Shown piece by piece: positions 35,237-45,771 of a stretch of DNA of 64,000 nt. The position numbers were made by a program, and so were the translations under genes. The notes under the pieces are model-generated. The model saw only the letters and a program-made list of their open reading frames with translations, was not told where the DNA came from and did not search any database. Positions within the stretch are counted from its first letter, which is position 1; each line of letters opens with the position of its first letter. This DNA comes from Gautieria morchelliformis (taxonomy: Eukaryota > Basidiomycota > Agaricomycetes > Gomphales > Gomphaceae). The DNA is taken from NCBI GenBank assembly GCA_015179125.1, contig WHVA01000024.1, forward strand, positions 1 through 64,000. Direction: 5' to 3'.

Positions 35237-35724
35237 TGTTAGCAACTAGGGGCTATGGCAGGGAAGGTTCGGTAGAGTTCTTAGAAAGCTAGAATCAAAT
35301 ATACTCTCTCAGTGAATTTATTGTCACTGATGTATTAATACAATACCTAGAATCAAATATACTACATGATTTTCAGTCAACATGCTATGTAAATATGAAG
35401 AATACTACTCGCCTCTCTCAGTGAATTTATTGTCACTGAGAGAGGAGTGTAATCCTGTCTCAGAAGGCATATACTTGCACCCGGCCCTTTAGCGCCCAAG
35501 GGCTCGCGCGTCGAAGTCATTTCAAACTCCGCTGGGTGCAGCCGCCTATGAAAATAGAAATAACAGAATGGAATGGAGAGATAGGGAGTGACTAGAAAAT
35601 TTCGAAAATAAGCAGAGAAGTGGATGCATAGTACAAGAACAGTATGAGAAAATATTGAAACACCACACAATAAATTGAATATATTATGCTTGATTTTGGT
35701 GCAGGAGCATAAATGCACCCAACA
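35237..35724 (-). repeat. Copia-1 3' LTR
   Basis: 488 bp. In element sense it starts TGTTGGGTGCATTTATGC. It is preceded, in element sense, by the purine-rich CTTGAGGGGCG that serves as polypurine tract. A motif CTCTCTCAGTGAATTTA occurs repeatedly in the LTR. Confidence 0.95.
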
Positions 35725-35736
35725 CGCCCCTCAAGC

Positions 35737-38700
35737 TTAATATATTCCGATTTTCTCGTTGAGGATTCTCACTCTAGGACTAGGAAGTCCTTTAGTGAGA
35801 AGATCGGCTAGCATGTGTTCCGTTGGTAGGTACACAAGCTTAATTTCTTCATCTTCCACTATATCTCGGATGAAATATAATCTAATGTCGAAATGCTTGG
35901 TCCTCGTGTGTTGTTGAGTGCCATAGACGATGGCAATGGCTGATTGATTGTCTGAATAAAGTTTGATGGGACAATTCAGCGGTTGGAATACTTCAGAAAT
36001 AAAGTGGCGCATCCATAAGGCTTCTTTGCTCGCATGAGTCAGAGCAACGAATTCGGCTTCAGTTGATGATAGGGCTACTATGGATTGTTTTTGACAACTC
36101 CATGATACTGTCCCTCCATCAATCTGAAAAATATAAGCCGAGTATGAGTGCCTGTGCTCTTGAGAAGCCCAATCCGCATCTGAATACCCAATGAGGCCGT
36201 CTCGATTTTTCCCAAGTGTCAATTTGTAGTCCATCATGCCTTTTAGATATTTAAAGACACGTTTGACTGCATGCCAATGTGTTGGACCTGGGGTTTCGAG
36301 GAATTGAGAAAGTAATGACACTGCGAACGCAATGTCCGGTCGAGTGGCTACTGCTGCCCACATCAATGATCCTATCGCTTGTCTGTATGGAATTCTTGAC
36401 ATCTTCTGTTTGTCTTCATCTGTAGAAGGGCATTGGTCTCTGGATAATTTAACGGCTGGGTCGAGAGGCGTAGAAAATGTTTTGGCATCATCCAGATTGA
36501 ATTTTTTGATGATTTTGTGGATGTATGCAGCTTGTGATATTGCAATCGACTTGTTATTCCAATCTCTTTCGATTTTGAGGTTCAAAAGCCAATGAATCTC
36601 GCCTAGATCTTTCATACTGAAGATCTGGGCAAGATCATGCTTTACCCCATCGAGGATTGGTTGACTCTCAGCTGTGATAGTGAGGTCGTCTACTGCCGTC
36701 GCAATAATCGCATGCCCTCTCGGTCCACGTCTGCAAAATACAGCTCCATCCGAAGCTGATTTAGTGAATCCTAACTTGAGAAATTCACCACTCAGACGTT
36801 TGTACCATTCCCTTCCAGATTGTTTGAGGCCGTAAAGTGCTTTCTTCAGCAGGAGGACATCATCTTTGTCTCCGGTCTCATATCCATATGGCTGTCTCAT
36901 GTAAATAGGTTCTGGCAGTGTAGCATTCAAATACGCACTGTCCACATCCATTTGGTGAATAGGCCAGTTGTTCCTGGCAGCAATGGCACATATAATCCGT
37001 AAGGAAGTCATCCGAGCAACAGGTGCATAGGTTTCATTGTAGTCGACTCCAAAACTTTGTGTAAAGCCTTGGGCGACCATCCTCGATCTAGGTGTGATGG
37101 GTTCACCTTCTGGATTGCGTTTCCAGAGGAATACCCATCTATTTCCGACAATATTTGCCCCAGGAGGTGGTTTAACCACTTCCCATACACCTTTGTCGAG
37201 TAGCACCTTGTACTCTTTATCCATCGATGCTTTCCATATAGGATCATTTAAGGCTTCATCTGCATTGCTAGGCTCAGTCTGATTCAAATCCGGCAGCACC
37301 TTATCTTTGTTTTGATCAGAGGTCGAAAGTGTACTGATGGCAAGGTTATAATCACTGATGCCGTCAGTGACAGAGGATAAATCTTGTTCGAATAATTTGT
37401 CTTGATGGTCCTCAATGTCCTCGTAAGCTAGTGTAGTGATATCTGCACCAGCATGTCTCTTAGTTTGAGATCTTGTTACGGGACCACTTGGGGCCGGCTG
37501 CACCTGTTGCTGACGGATCCTTTCACTTCTCCTTATTGGAGCAGCTTCTTTAGGTCTGACATCAACAGTCTGACTGGGTTGCAGCTCTTTCAGACGTTCC
37601 TCTGGTTCATCATCATCAATTTCCTCGATGCCTCCTCGCTGACTAAGCGACTAGGCATAGGTGCTGGCGCCGAGATGGCCTGTATCATTTTTCTGGACGT
37701 AGGTAGCTGTGACTCTTCAATAGAAATGATTGGAGCTTTGCCCCCCTTCATCTCTGAGTCAAATATAACATTCCGCTCGACAGAAACCTTCTGAGAGTCA
37801 GGCCAGTAGATGCAGTGACCATGGCTCTGTCCAGAGATTCCTATCCATCGAGCTCTTTTGGCACGGGCTGCTAGTTTGTTTCCCTCTTTGACTTTAACGT
37901 AGACTTCAATTCCCCACACGTGTATGTCCTTCAGGTTCGGTTTCTCGTGATGGATCATTTCAAAAGGGGTTTTGTCTGGCAAAGCTCTTGTGTGTGTCCG
38001 ATTCCTAAGATAGTTGGCATGCAAAATTGCATGCCCCCATAGAGTCTTAGGAAGACTTGATTCCAATAGCATGGCACGAGCTCTTTCAACTAGAGTTCGG
38101 TTTAAACGTTCAGCAACACCATTTGACTCTGGGGTGTCGTGCACGGTTAACCGATGCTTCGTGCCTTGCTTGGCTAAATGCTGTTCAAATTCCGAGCTTG
38201 TATATTCGCCCCCTCTGTCGGAAACAAGTGCTTTGATGTGCACGTTCCTCTGTCGAAGCATCAAGGCCTCGTAGAGTTTATATTTTGAAAATGCTTCCGA
38301 TTTGTTTGCCATCAAATAGATAACCGATTCTCTTGAGTAGTCGTCGATGAAAGACACATAATAGGATTTCTTGTCAATTGTGGAGTGTCTCGCTGGTCCC
38401 CAGACATCAGAATAAATTCTGTCACCGAATTTTGATGATCGGCTTCTGGGTTCCTGAGGAAGTGATTTGCGTGCAATCTTCGCCTGAATGCACGCATCGC
38501 AAACAACCTTGTCACCTTTTGAGCTCAATTCAATGCCTAATATCATGCCACGGTTGAGCAAATGCTGTAGGGACTTTTGTGAAATATGCCCCATTTTTTG
38601 ATGTATTTCCATGGCTGATGCGCATACATGCGCTTCGGCACTTGTGTGTTGTAAATCAAATCGATATAAGCCATTCAGCTTCGGTGCTTGCATCAATATC

Positions 38701-39983
38701 CTGCCTTTACGATTGGATATTGTGCATTTCTGATCAGCTATTTGTGTGTTATAGCCTGCATCATCGCACCGGCCGATCGAGATGAGGGTAACAGCCATTT
38801 TTGGCGCGTAGAACGTATCCTTCAATGTAATGTTCACAGTCTTATCTCCAACCTTGTTAGATAGCACGAGTGAGCCTGAACCGAAGGCATCAAAAGTGCC
38901 TTTGTTGGCTGCACGAATTGTGCGCGGCTGTGAGAATGGACTGTAATCCCTCAATAAATTCTTGTGAGGGGTCATATGTGCGGTCGTTCCAGTGTCGAGA
39001 ATAACAACAGTGTCCAGAGATAAACTACTCAAATTAGAGCAGTCGAAGTTGGCGAAAGCGGCTGGACTGCCACTCTCATCCTCCTCAGAGGACACTTCTT
39101 CGGCAACATTCGCCTTGGCTTTGCCCTTCTTCTTTTTGGCTTTCGCTTTCTTCTTCTGACGTGGCCCCTGGCCTTCTTTACCACCTCCTTTAGCCCAGCA
39201 ACTCTCTATAGCATGTCCAGGCTTGTGGCAATTAGTGCATGTAGACACCTTCGGGTCTTTCCGGCCCTTCTGCCCTTTCGTAGATGAACCAATAAATGCC
39301 TGCTCTTCTTGTGAAATATTGAGAGTCTTTCTCCTGTCGTATTGAGCCTTTAGTACTCTGATAATATCATCAGGCACTAAGGGCATTCCACATTCTTCGA
39401 GCGACGTGGTAAGGGCATTCATAACTGCCTCATAGGAGGGTGGAAGTGATGCAAGGATGATGTCGGTGAACTCTCCTTCAGAAATTCTGGCTCCCATCTC
39501 ATTGAGACGAGCATAGAGGTCTTGGGCCTTGTCCAAGTGATCTCTCAAGTCTCCATCCTCAGGACACCTCATACTGCGAAGCTGTCTCTGTAGGTTGGTG
39601 AGGACCATATTGGGCTTTTTGGTCATCTCATTGACCAATGCATCCCAGACTTCTTTTGCTGTATGTCTCTTCTGTAGCATCAGAGCTAGTGACTCTGACA
39701 CTGAGACGATTATTTGGGTTTTGGCCTGTCCTTCTCTGGCAAGATACTTTTCCAGCTTCTCCTCAGCCTTCTCAATCTGAGTTTCCTCAGCTTCTGTGAG
39801 AATATGGCCTGGGGGCATGACTGGAGGATCAGGAGGTCGAATGGCTCTCCCTTCTATATGCCTGAGTAGATTTTTGGACTCAAAATAACTTGTGAGAGTA
39901 GCTCGCCACAGAGGCCAATTACTTCCATCTGTTGCAAGCTTCTCCACACCCAAAAGCTTCTGCGAAGTGTCTGCGGGGCCCAT
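35737..39983 (-). pseudogene. Copia-1 gag-pol polyprotein, one frameshift
   Basis: ATG at 39983 (MGPADTSQKLLG) starts a polyprotein of about 1,400 residues. In order: UBN2-type gag; CCHC knuckle CTNCHKPGHAIESC (about 39195-39240); protease ILDTGTTAHM; GAG-pre-integrase H/H and CDAC; integrase core with YSDVWGP, LVSDRGGEY and ESNGVAERLN; RT (QMDVDSAYLNA, catalytic TAVDDLTI near 36690); RNase H (YSDADW, STEAEF, YSDNQSA). A small deletion near 37630 (SEEA then out of frame; Copia-2 has SEEAKIEEID here) shifts the frame between integrase and RT, so the frame is split at 37590/37503. Everything else is open. It ends at 35737. Confidence 0.95.
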
Positions 39984-39988
39984 AACCC
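39976..39988 (-). other. Copia-1 primer-binding site for half-tRNA iMet
   Basis: In element sense GGGTTATGGGCCC lies 2 nt after the 5' LTR. It is complementary to GGGCCCATAACCC, the anticodon-arm sequence of eukaryotic initiator tRNA-Met, the primer mode known for Drosophila copia. The element's own start ATG (39983-39981) is inside this site. The tRNA match is from general knowledge; the host tRNA is not in the window. Confidence 0.6.
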
Positions 39989-39989
39989 T

Positions 39990-40474
39990 TGTTAGCAACT
40001 AGGGGCTATGGCAGGGAAGGTTCGGTAGAGTTCTTAGAAAGCTAGAATCAAATATACTCTCTCAGTGAATTTATCACTGATGGATTAATACAATACCTAG
40101 AATCAAATATACTACATGATTTTCAGTCAACATGCTATGTAAATATGAAGAATACTACTCGCCTCTCTCAGTGAATTTATTGTCACTGAGAGAGGAGTGT
40201 AATCCTGTCTCAGAAGGCATATACTTGCACCCGGCCCTTTAGCGCCCAAGGGCTCGCGCGTCGAAGTCATTTCAAACTCCGCTGGGTGCAGCCGCCTATG
40301 AAAATAGAAATAACAGAATGGAATGGAGAGATAGGGAGTGACTAGAAAATTTCGAAAATAAGCAGAGAAGTGGATGCATAGTACAAGAACAGTATGAGAA
40401 AATATTGAAACACCACACAATAAATTGAATATATTATGCTTGATTTTGGTGCAGGAGCATAAATGCACCCAACA
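39990..40474 (-). repeat. Copia-1 5' LTR
   Basis: 485 bp, nearly identical to 35237-35724 (missing TTG in TTATTGTCACTG, and G for T nearby). Ends adjoin the GAAGC target duplication. Confidence 0.95.
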
Positions 40475-40829
40475 GAAGCTTGCTTCCCTGCGAAGGTGTA
40501 CCTGCGCCATGTATTTATACTGTAGATAAGCGCTTGCACTCTAGCCGACCATAGAAAGGGGATGTTTATGGTACAAAGGGCCCGGATATGTATCTTACAT
40601 ATGATACATAAGCACGTTTGAGCACGGAGGACTATGCAGACTTACTCAGCCACGCGCACGACTATGTGGGCTACGGTAGACCACATGACGCGACGTGCTG
40701 GTAGGCGCCGCTACCAGAATTTCGGGTTTTTCCTGATGTGCGGGAATACTTCGGGGTGGAGAGTGAACCTGGCAGTTGGCTCACTGGAGAAGTGGACTTA
40801 CGCTACCATGCCTTTATCGTTGCGCTAAA
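40475..40829. other. No gene recognised
   Basis: Flank between Copia-1 and the C2/NACHT gene remnant. Contains a near-palindromic TATGTATCTTACATATGATACATA at about 40588-40611. No domain is seen. Confidence 0.4.
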
Positions 40830-42505
40830 CGTTGTTCATTGTTGGCAGTGTTCAAGATGGCTGGTACGTGGAAAACGATGACGAGAGGCGCCGCACGGCA
40901 CTCCGTACTTCGGACCTGTCATCGCAGACATCGACACTCCCATGTTCCCGGTAGTGTTGCCGGCAGCTCCGCTTGGTTCGGCTTAAGCCGGCAGCCGAGC
41001 TCCTTTTTAGGGATATAGACCGCACGTGCTCCTTCCCATCAAGGGTACCCATGATGTCTTCTTCGGCATGGGAGGTGATCAGAACGCGGAAGTTAGGCGG
41101 CAGTTCTCCAGCTTCGTTGCCAAGGACAGACAATAGCCCCTCGCAAGATTTCTGGTCTCCACTCTCATCCAATGCATCAATAACAATCACCGTTGGTCCG
41201 ACAGACGTTAGCCCATGGGCGGCATCTAGAATGAACTTCTGGAACTGCTGATGAGGTATGCGTGCGGTCTGAAGTGTTCTCTTCCCTCCGGCCACTTTCA
41301 ACAACGATGCTTTGCGTTGTCAGTCCAGATCAGCCAGATCACGCGCAATCGTGCTGAAGATGTTGGCGGGGGATCGCTCTGCCAGATGAGTGCAGTCAAA
41401 ACAGTACGATGATCCAAGACGGTTGAGTTTATCAAATCGTCGTGCGACCTTGTGAGCAATCACTGACTTTCCCGAACCCGCAACATCATTCAAGAAAAAT
41501 ATCCATGGGGTGTCGTCCCTATCCTGGTTGACCCAATTGCAGATATTCCCAACAACTTGCTCGCAAGTATCCGGCAGGCAGCCTTTTTGAGGATCGCAAC
41601 CAGCTCCTGGTGCGTAGGGCATGTCATTAAGCTGAACTTCCCCGGCTGATTGCAAGGGGTATTAGGCTCGGGAAAGGCCCAAAGTCAGAAAACTCACAGA
41701 GCTCGCCGACGGCATCCAGAACACATAGTACTTTGATTTTGATGACGGCGTGTTCCTGTAATGCCGACTTGAGATTCATGAACGCTTCCCGGTATTGGGC
41801 GACCTTGCTGTCGACATCCAACCATAGATTTTTCATGGTTCTTTCCCCTGAACAAAGATCGTGAGGTATGACCACCTAACAGTGGGTTCAACATACCGAA
41901 TCCCTTGTTTTTTTTTGCGTAGGCACGGACAAAGTAGCTGCACTCTAACGTCTGTTGCATCAAGGCTAAGATAATTGGCTTTTGCAATTCAATTTCCTTC
42001 AACGGCTCTGCTAAGTGGACGAACGCATAGGTGTCTCCAATGAGTTTCGCCAGTTCATTGATGCTATTATCCCGGTCTCTCTTAGCAATGATCGTCTGAG
42101 CCAGATGTCAGATATGTCAACTCAGCGGGTGCATGGGATAGGTCTACCTTTGGTACACTAGACAGGATAGACCATGCCATTTTCGTGTAAGGATGGACCT
42201 AGAATAAAGCAAATCATGTACATGAGATGATCTGGGAGACTGCCAACATTTGAACACACTTCGGAGATCCCATCCACGATCTCGGTAAACAGCCTGATAT
42301 TGTCCAGGAGCAGATCCCAGGCCACCATTGTTGGGATGACAGAATTATTGGTGGTGGAAATGATGCCATCGACCACATTCCCTGCTTCAATAATTGCGGA
42401 CGGCGCTGGGTTCATACTATCGACCACTTTCACATCACTGACTGCTTCACTCAACAGGGCCTTCCACGCCTCGTCGAACGTCGTGAAAGACGTGATGGTA
42501 AACTT
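40830..42505 (-). pseudogene. C2/NACHT gene 1, C-terminal half (NACHT ATPase), decayed
   Basis: From 42505 downward the exons read FTITSFTTFDEAWKALLSE, VHPYTKMAWSIL, INELAKLIGDTYAFVH, YREAFMNLKSALQEHAVI, then the NACHT entry DMPYAPGAGCDPQKGCLP, Walker A region FFLNDVAGSGKS and Walker B TVIVIDALDES. Introns are 45-60 bp with GT-AG borders (for example 53 bp between ELS and GEVQLNDMP). Lesions: the first glycine of the P-loop is Asp (codon at 41485-41487), and TGG has become TGA at 41320-41322. After ISLK (about 40990) the match ends and the sequence turns into a copy of the region that lies 5' of gene 1 (11325-11420), as expected if tandem paralogs had recombined. NACHT proteins are NLR-like nucleotide-binding switches; this one should be non-functional. 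Confidence 0.8.
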
Positions 42506-43034
42506 TAGGACAGTCTTTTTTTTTATTATTTTTTTTATTTTATTATTTTTTTTATGTCATTTTATTCGACCCCAGGCTAGGCCTATGTTGGTCGCTACAC
42601 GCATTGTACTACAATTGGGTGGGCCTTCCCTCTCGCTCCCTAGGGCTCCCATCCCACTGAGTCCTCGAGCGGGCGAGTGCACTGAGGACGAGCTCCCTGC
42701 CCCCCACCAGCCCGGCTCCTTGAGCCGTTTCTCACCCCACTCACTTGAGATAAGTACTCCCATTCCCCTGTTGGTTGTTCTAGTGTGTGGGTGGTCTGGC
42801 TTTCTAAGTGCTCGGCCGCCGAGGTGGGCTGGCACGACGTGTGGGAGCACCGCAATCGAAGGTAGAAAGGGGGTCCACGGACTTCTTCTTGGTCTTGCTG
42901 CGACGAGTCAGTACGCGTTGCTGCGCGAGCAGTGTGGGGAGATGTTTATGAGGGTTTTGGTCGCACAATGGCGTGGTGGTGTTGTCCTCCGGCTTGTATT
43001 CTAGCGTCCCTGTCAAGCTAGTTATCTTATGCTT

Positions 43035-45600
43035 TTAAGTCGGTGACGGGGAAACGTCACCAAATGCCGCTTTCAGCCTGCCCATCGCCGCTACATATCT
43101 TAGTAACATCTCCATTGAGCCCTTTTCACCCAGCAGCTCCTTGATGGACCCTGACTTTCTGCCCAACTTCTGTCTCACCCTGTGACGTGCGTGCTCGTGC
43201 GCTCTGCAATCGAAGAGGAAATGATGGACCGTCTCGTCGGCCCCATGGCACACCGGGCACAGCGGGGACGGCACCTGCTTGACCCGATGGAGGTGCTTGT
43301 TGAGTGGGGCATGGCCTGTGCGCAGCTGCATGATCAGGCTGTTCTGCGCTCGAGTGAGGCCCGCCATGTCTCTGAGGTAGGTGCGCGAGGGTAGGCTGTC
43401 GTCGATCTTCGCCATCCTCCCGTAGCGGGGCGACGCTTTCCATGCTCTCTCCAACTGTGCCTGTTGCCTGTCTTGAACTCCTACCTCGCAGCGGCCAAAC
43501 TGCGTGGGAGCGCGTCAGCCACTAGGAAGGGTGGGAGCCTACTTATCTGGCTGCTCTCTCCAGCTGCTGCCTCCTTTGCTGCTGTGTCTGCGGCCTCATT
43601 TCCTTCCACATCGTCGTGACCCGAGATCCACGTGATCTTGAGGCGCACGTTGCGTCTCCTCAAGGGCGTCGCCATCCTGTTGGCCATGTCGTGGATGTGT
43701 CCCAGGATATGCTGCGCCGGCTTGGGCTTGACGTTACCCACCGCCAGTATGACCCTCTGGTTATCTAGGAGTATGGACGCCGTTCTGACACCCTTTTCCC
43801 GACTTAGTAGCTCCAGCGCCAGAATGACGCCCACCGCCTCCGCCTCATACGTGGTGTGGTCCGCGAGTGGGCCCAGGTGGTACTGTAATCTCGCCCTGTA
43901 TAGTACCGCCGCCGCCCCCGCGTTGCCTTCTAGTCCCGACCCATCGGCGTATACTTTGGCATCCGCTATGTTTTGAGCGTCCACTTCCTTAGATTCCTCC
44001 CTCGACTCCACTATCTCGGTGACAAACAGCCTGGGAGCGTCGGGAGTATGGACAAAGGGCTGGATGACCTCGAGGGAGTCCGGGTTGAGGCTGAAGTGGT
44101 GGAGGATCCTGTGCAGCGGTGCCGGGTGCTTCTTTACCAGGCGGGGGCGCAGGAACGATCTGGATGGTGCAGTGGGTGGGGCTTGGGGAGGGTTGCGATA
44201 CAGCTGGCGGCCTTGTAGCAGATGCCTAGGAGGAGGAGCTCTACCGGCTGGATGTTGGCGAGGACCTCCAAGATGTCGCTGGTGGTTGTGCACATCACTC
44301 CAGTGATAGCAATGGTAGCCATACGCTGCACAGATGTTAGCTTACGCACCACTCCCACAGACCCTGTCGCTCTCCCCTCCCCTCGATTCTTCTGCACCGG
44401 CGTGTACCAGACATCCGCAGCGTACATGAATTTGGGTATTGCCACTGCGCTGTATAGCTGCCTCATGTATGTTGCGCGTGATAAGAGTTGCTACAAATGT
44501 ATTTGGATTTTATTCAAGCTTCAAGTCAAGCTGAATCGAGTAGAGGTCTGAATTCTGAGAGGACTGCTTGTACTACGGGAACTATTTCGATCAGGAATCT
44601 TGAGACGGTGGAGAGGTAAAACTATTGTTATTCTTGTTCGACAGTTACATTCTTTTGTACTATTTAACTACTGGAAAGGACTCGGCGTCTATACGATACG
44701 TACGGTATGTGATGTAGAGATATAGGGGGGTGTGGAGTATAGTCTGGAGTGAACTCTCGAATGAATATTACAAGGGAATGCTAAGGATTCGTTGTACATA
44801 AGACGATGGTGTGGAAGGACATGTGCGTGATGTATAGGGGAAATCATGGAGCTGTGGCTAGAGCCGCTCAGGGACGATCAGATGCATATCGTGTCTCGGT
44901 CCCAATTGAATTGGTGCCTAAGCAGAGATTTGTGTCCCGGGTCGGTCTCTCGATCGAGATTGATGGGATCGACATATGTAATATGATGCTGATTGACTTG
45001 GCGTGCCCTGTGCGCGTGCGTGATAATGTATTGGTCCGGCGTCGCGTATATGCGAGTCAGGGGATTCGGGGATATTTCTGTGTATTGGCGTATGGGCGCA
45101 GGCAAGGATTATGGGGATTGTTTGGTTCGGTGACGTCAGTGTATTTTTTAGGGTCAGATCTGAGTGATATCATTAACGTCGTTACTTGAATATCATAACA
45201 GCGCATACCCCTGTGGAGGGTTTAGTTAGTCTGCGAGCCAGTAACGTCCACTTAGCCGCTTTCGCCACTGCCTTCTCAGCTTGATCAACTCCTCGTCCAA
45301 GAAGACTCATAGGAACTTGTGTGCTGATGTTGGCTGGACGACAGCATCCTCGTACGTGAAGTGGGGTCTTATGTCACGCTTGGTTTTGCCTGGCCTCGCA
45401 GGGTCTCCCATTCGGCGTCTTGAACACTCTACTATCGCGAATTTGGACTTTTCGAATCTGGAGTGGTGGGTCAGCGTCCACTCTTTCACCCCCCCCTCCT
45501 TGAGCAGCATCTCCCTCTGTAAGCCACCGCGGCCTGCCCCTTCCCGTTAGCGATATCTATGATGTCAGCGTTATAGTAGAGGTAGAGGATCATGGAGAGC
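43035..45600 (-). pseudogene. LINE-A ORF2 3' part: RT thumb and RNase H
   Basis: Starts at LSMILYLYYNAD and NGKGQAAVAY, then jumps (GCTTACAGAGGGAG) to MLLKEGGVKEWTLTHHSRFEKSKF without the F/YVDD motif, as in the other tandem unit at 16580-16598. After the solo LTR it continues with MRQLYSAVAIPKFMYAADVW, RNase H AKVYADGSG, TTYEAEAVG, ILLDNQRV and EGNEAADTAAKEA, and the cysteine/histidine cluster CPVCHGADETVHHFLFDC. Frameshifts are seen near 45265, 44160 and 43465. It ends at 43035. Confidence 0.85.
44479..45200 (-). repeat. Solo LTR (722 bp) inside LINE-A
   Basis: On the minus strand it begins TGTTATGATATTC and ends AACTCTTATCA. Plus-strand flanks GCGCG (44474-44478) and GCGCA (45201-45205) are a 4/5 match. 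Removing it with one flank joins STGVCA to TYMRQLYSAVAIPKF in frame, the expected LINE text. No internal genes are present; orientation follows TG...CA and is otherwise arbitrary. Confidence 0.82.
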
Positions 45601-45771
45601 GGGGAACTCTTTTGCACTCCAACCACCACCGTAGTCCGGGCGCTTAAGAATCCCTACAATACCAAAGCCGTTTTTCCAACCCACACACTAAACATAACAC
45701 ACTATAGTGGATCGCTGGCCACAGTCAGCGATACCACTAAGCTTCTACCAAAAAGAAGCCACCAAAAGACG

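Larger units (their letters stand above)
35237..40474 (-). mobile_element. Full-length Copia element (Copia-1) with target duplication
   Basis: LTRs of 488 bp (35237-35724) and 485 bp (39990-40474) differ by a 3-bp deletion and very few substitutions, so insertion is recent. On the plus strand they read TGTTAGCAACTAG ... CACCCAACA. The flanking 5-bp duplication is GAAGC at 35232-35236 and 40475-40479, a perfect match. The order gag, protease, integrase, RT, RNase H (minus strand) is Ty1/Copia. Confidence 0.96.
42516..45600 (-). mobile_element. LINE-A, 3' segment with A-rich tail
   Basis: An A-rich tail (T-rich on plus, 42516-42556) adjoins AGACTGTCCT (42515-42506 on minus), the second copy of the LINE-A target duplication. 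Upstream in element sense come a 3' UTR of about 480 bp, RNase H, and the RT C-terminal part starting CCGCTCTCCATGATCC at 45600, exactly where the 5' segment stops at 16785. A solo LTR sits inside. Confidence 0.85.

Noticed and set aside
44806..45189. A 127-codon ORF as a gene inside LINE-A
   Set aside because: It lies wholly within the solo LTR and has no recognisable domain.
16595..45600. Two independent LINE copies sharing the same loss of the VDD box
   Set aside because: After undoing the inversion, both belong to one tandem duplication in LINE-A, so they are not independent.
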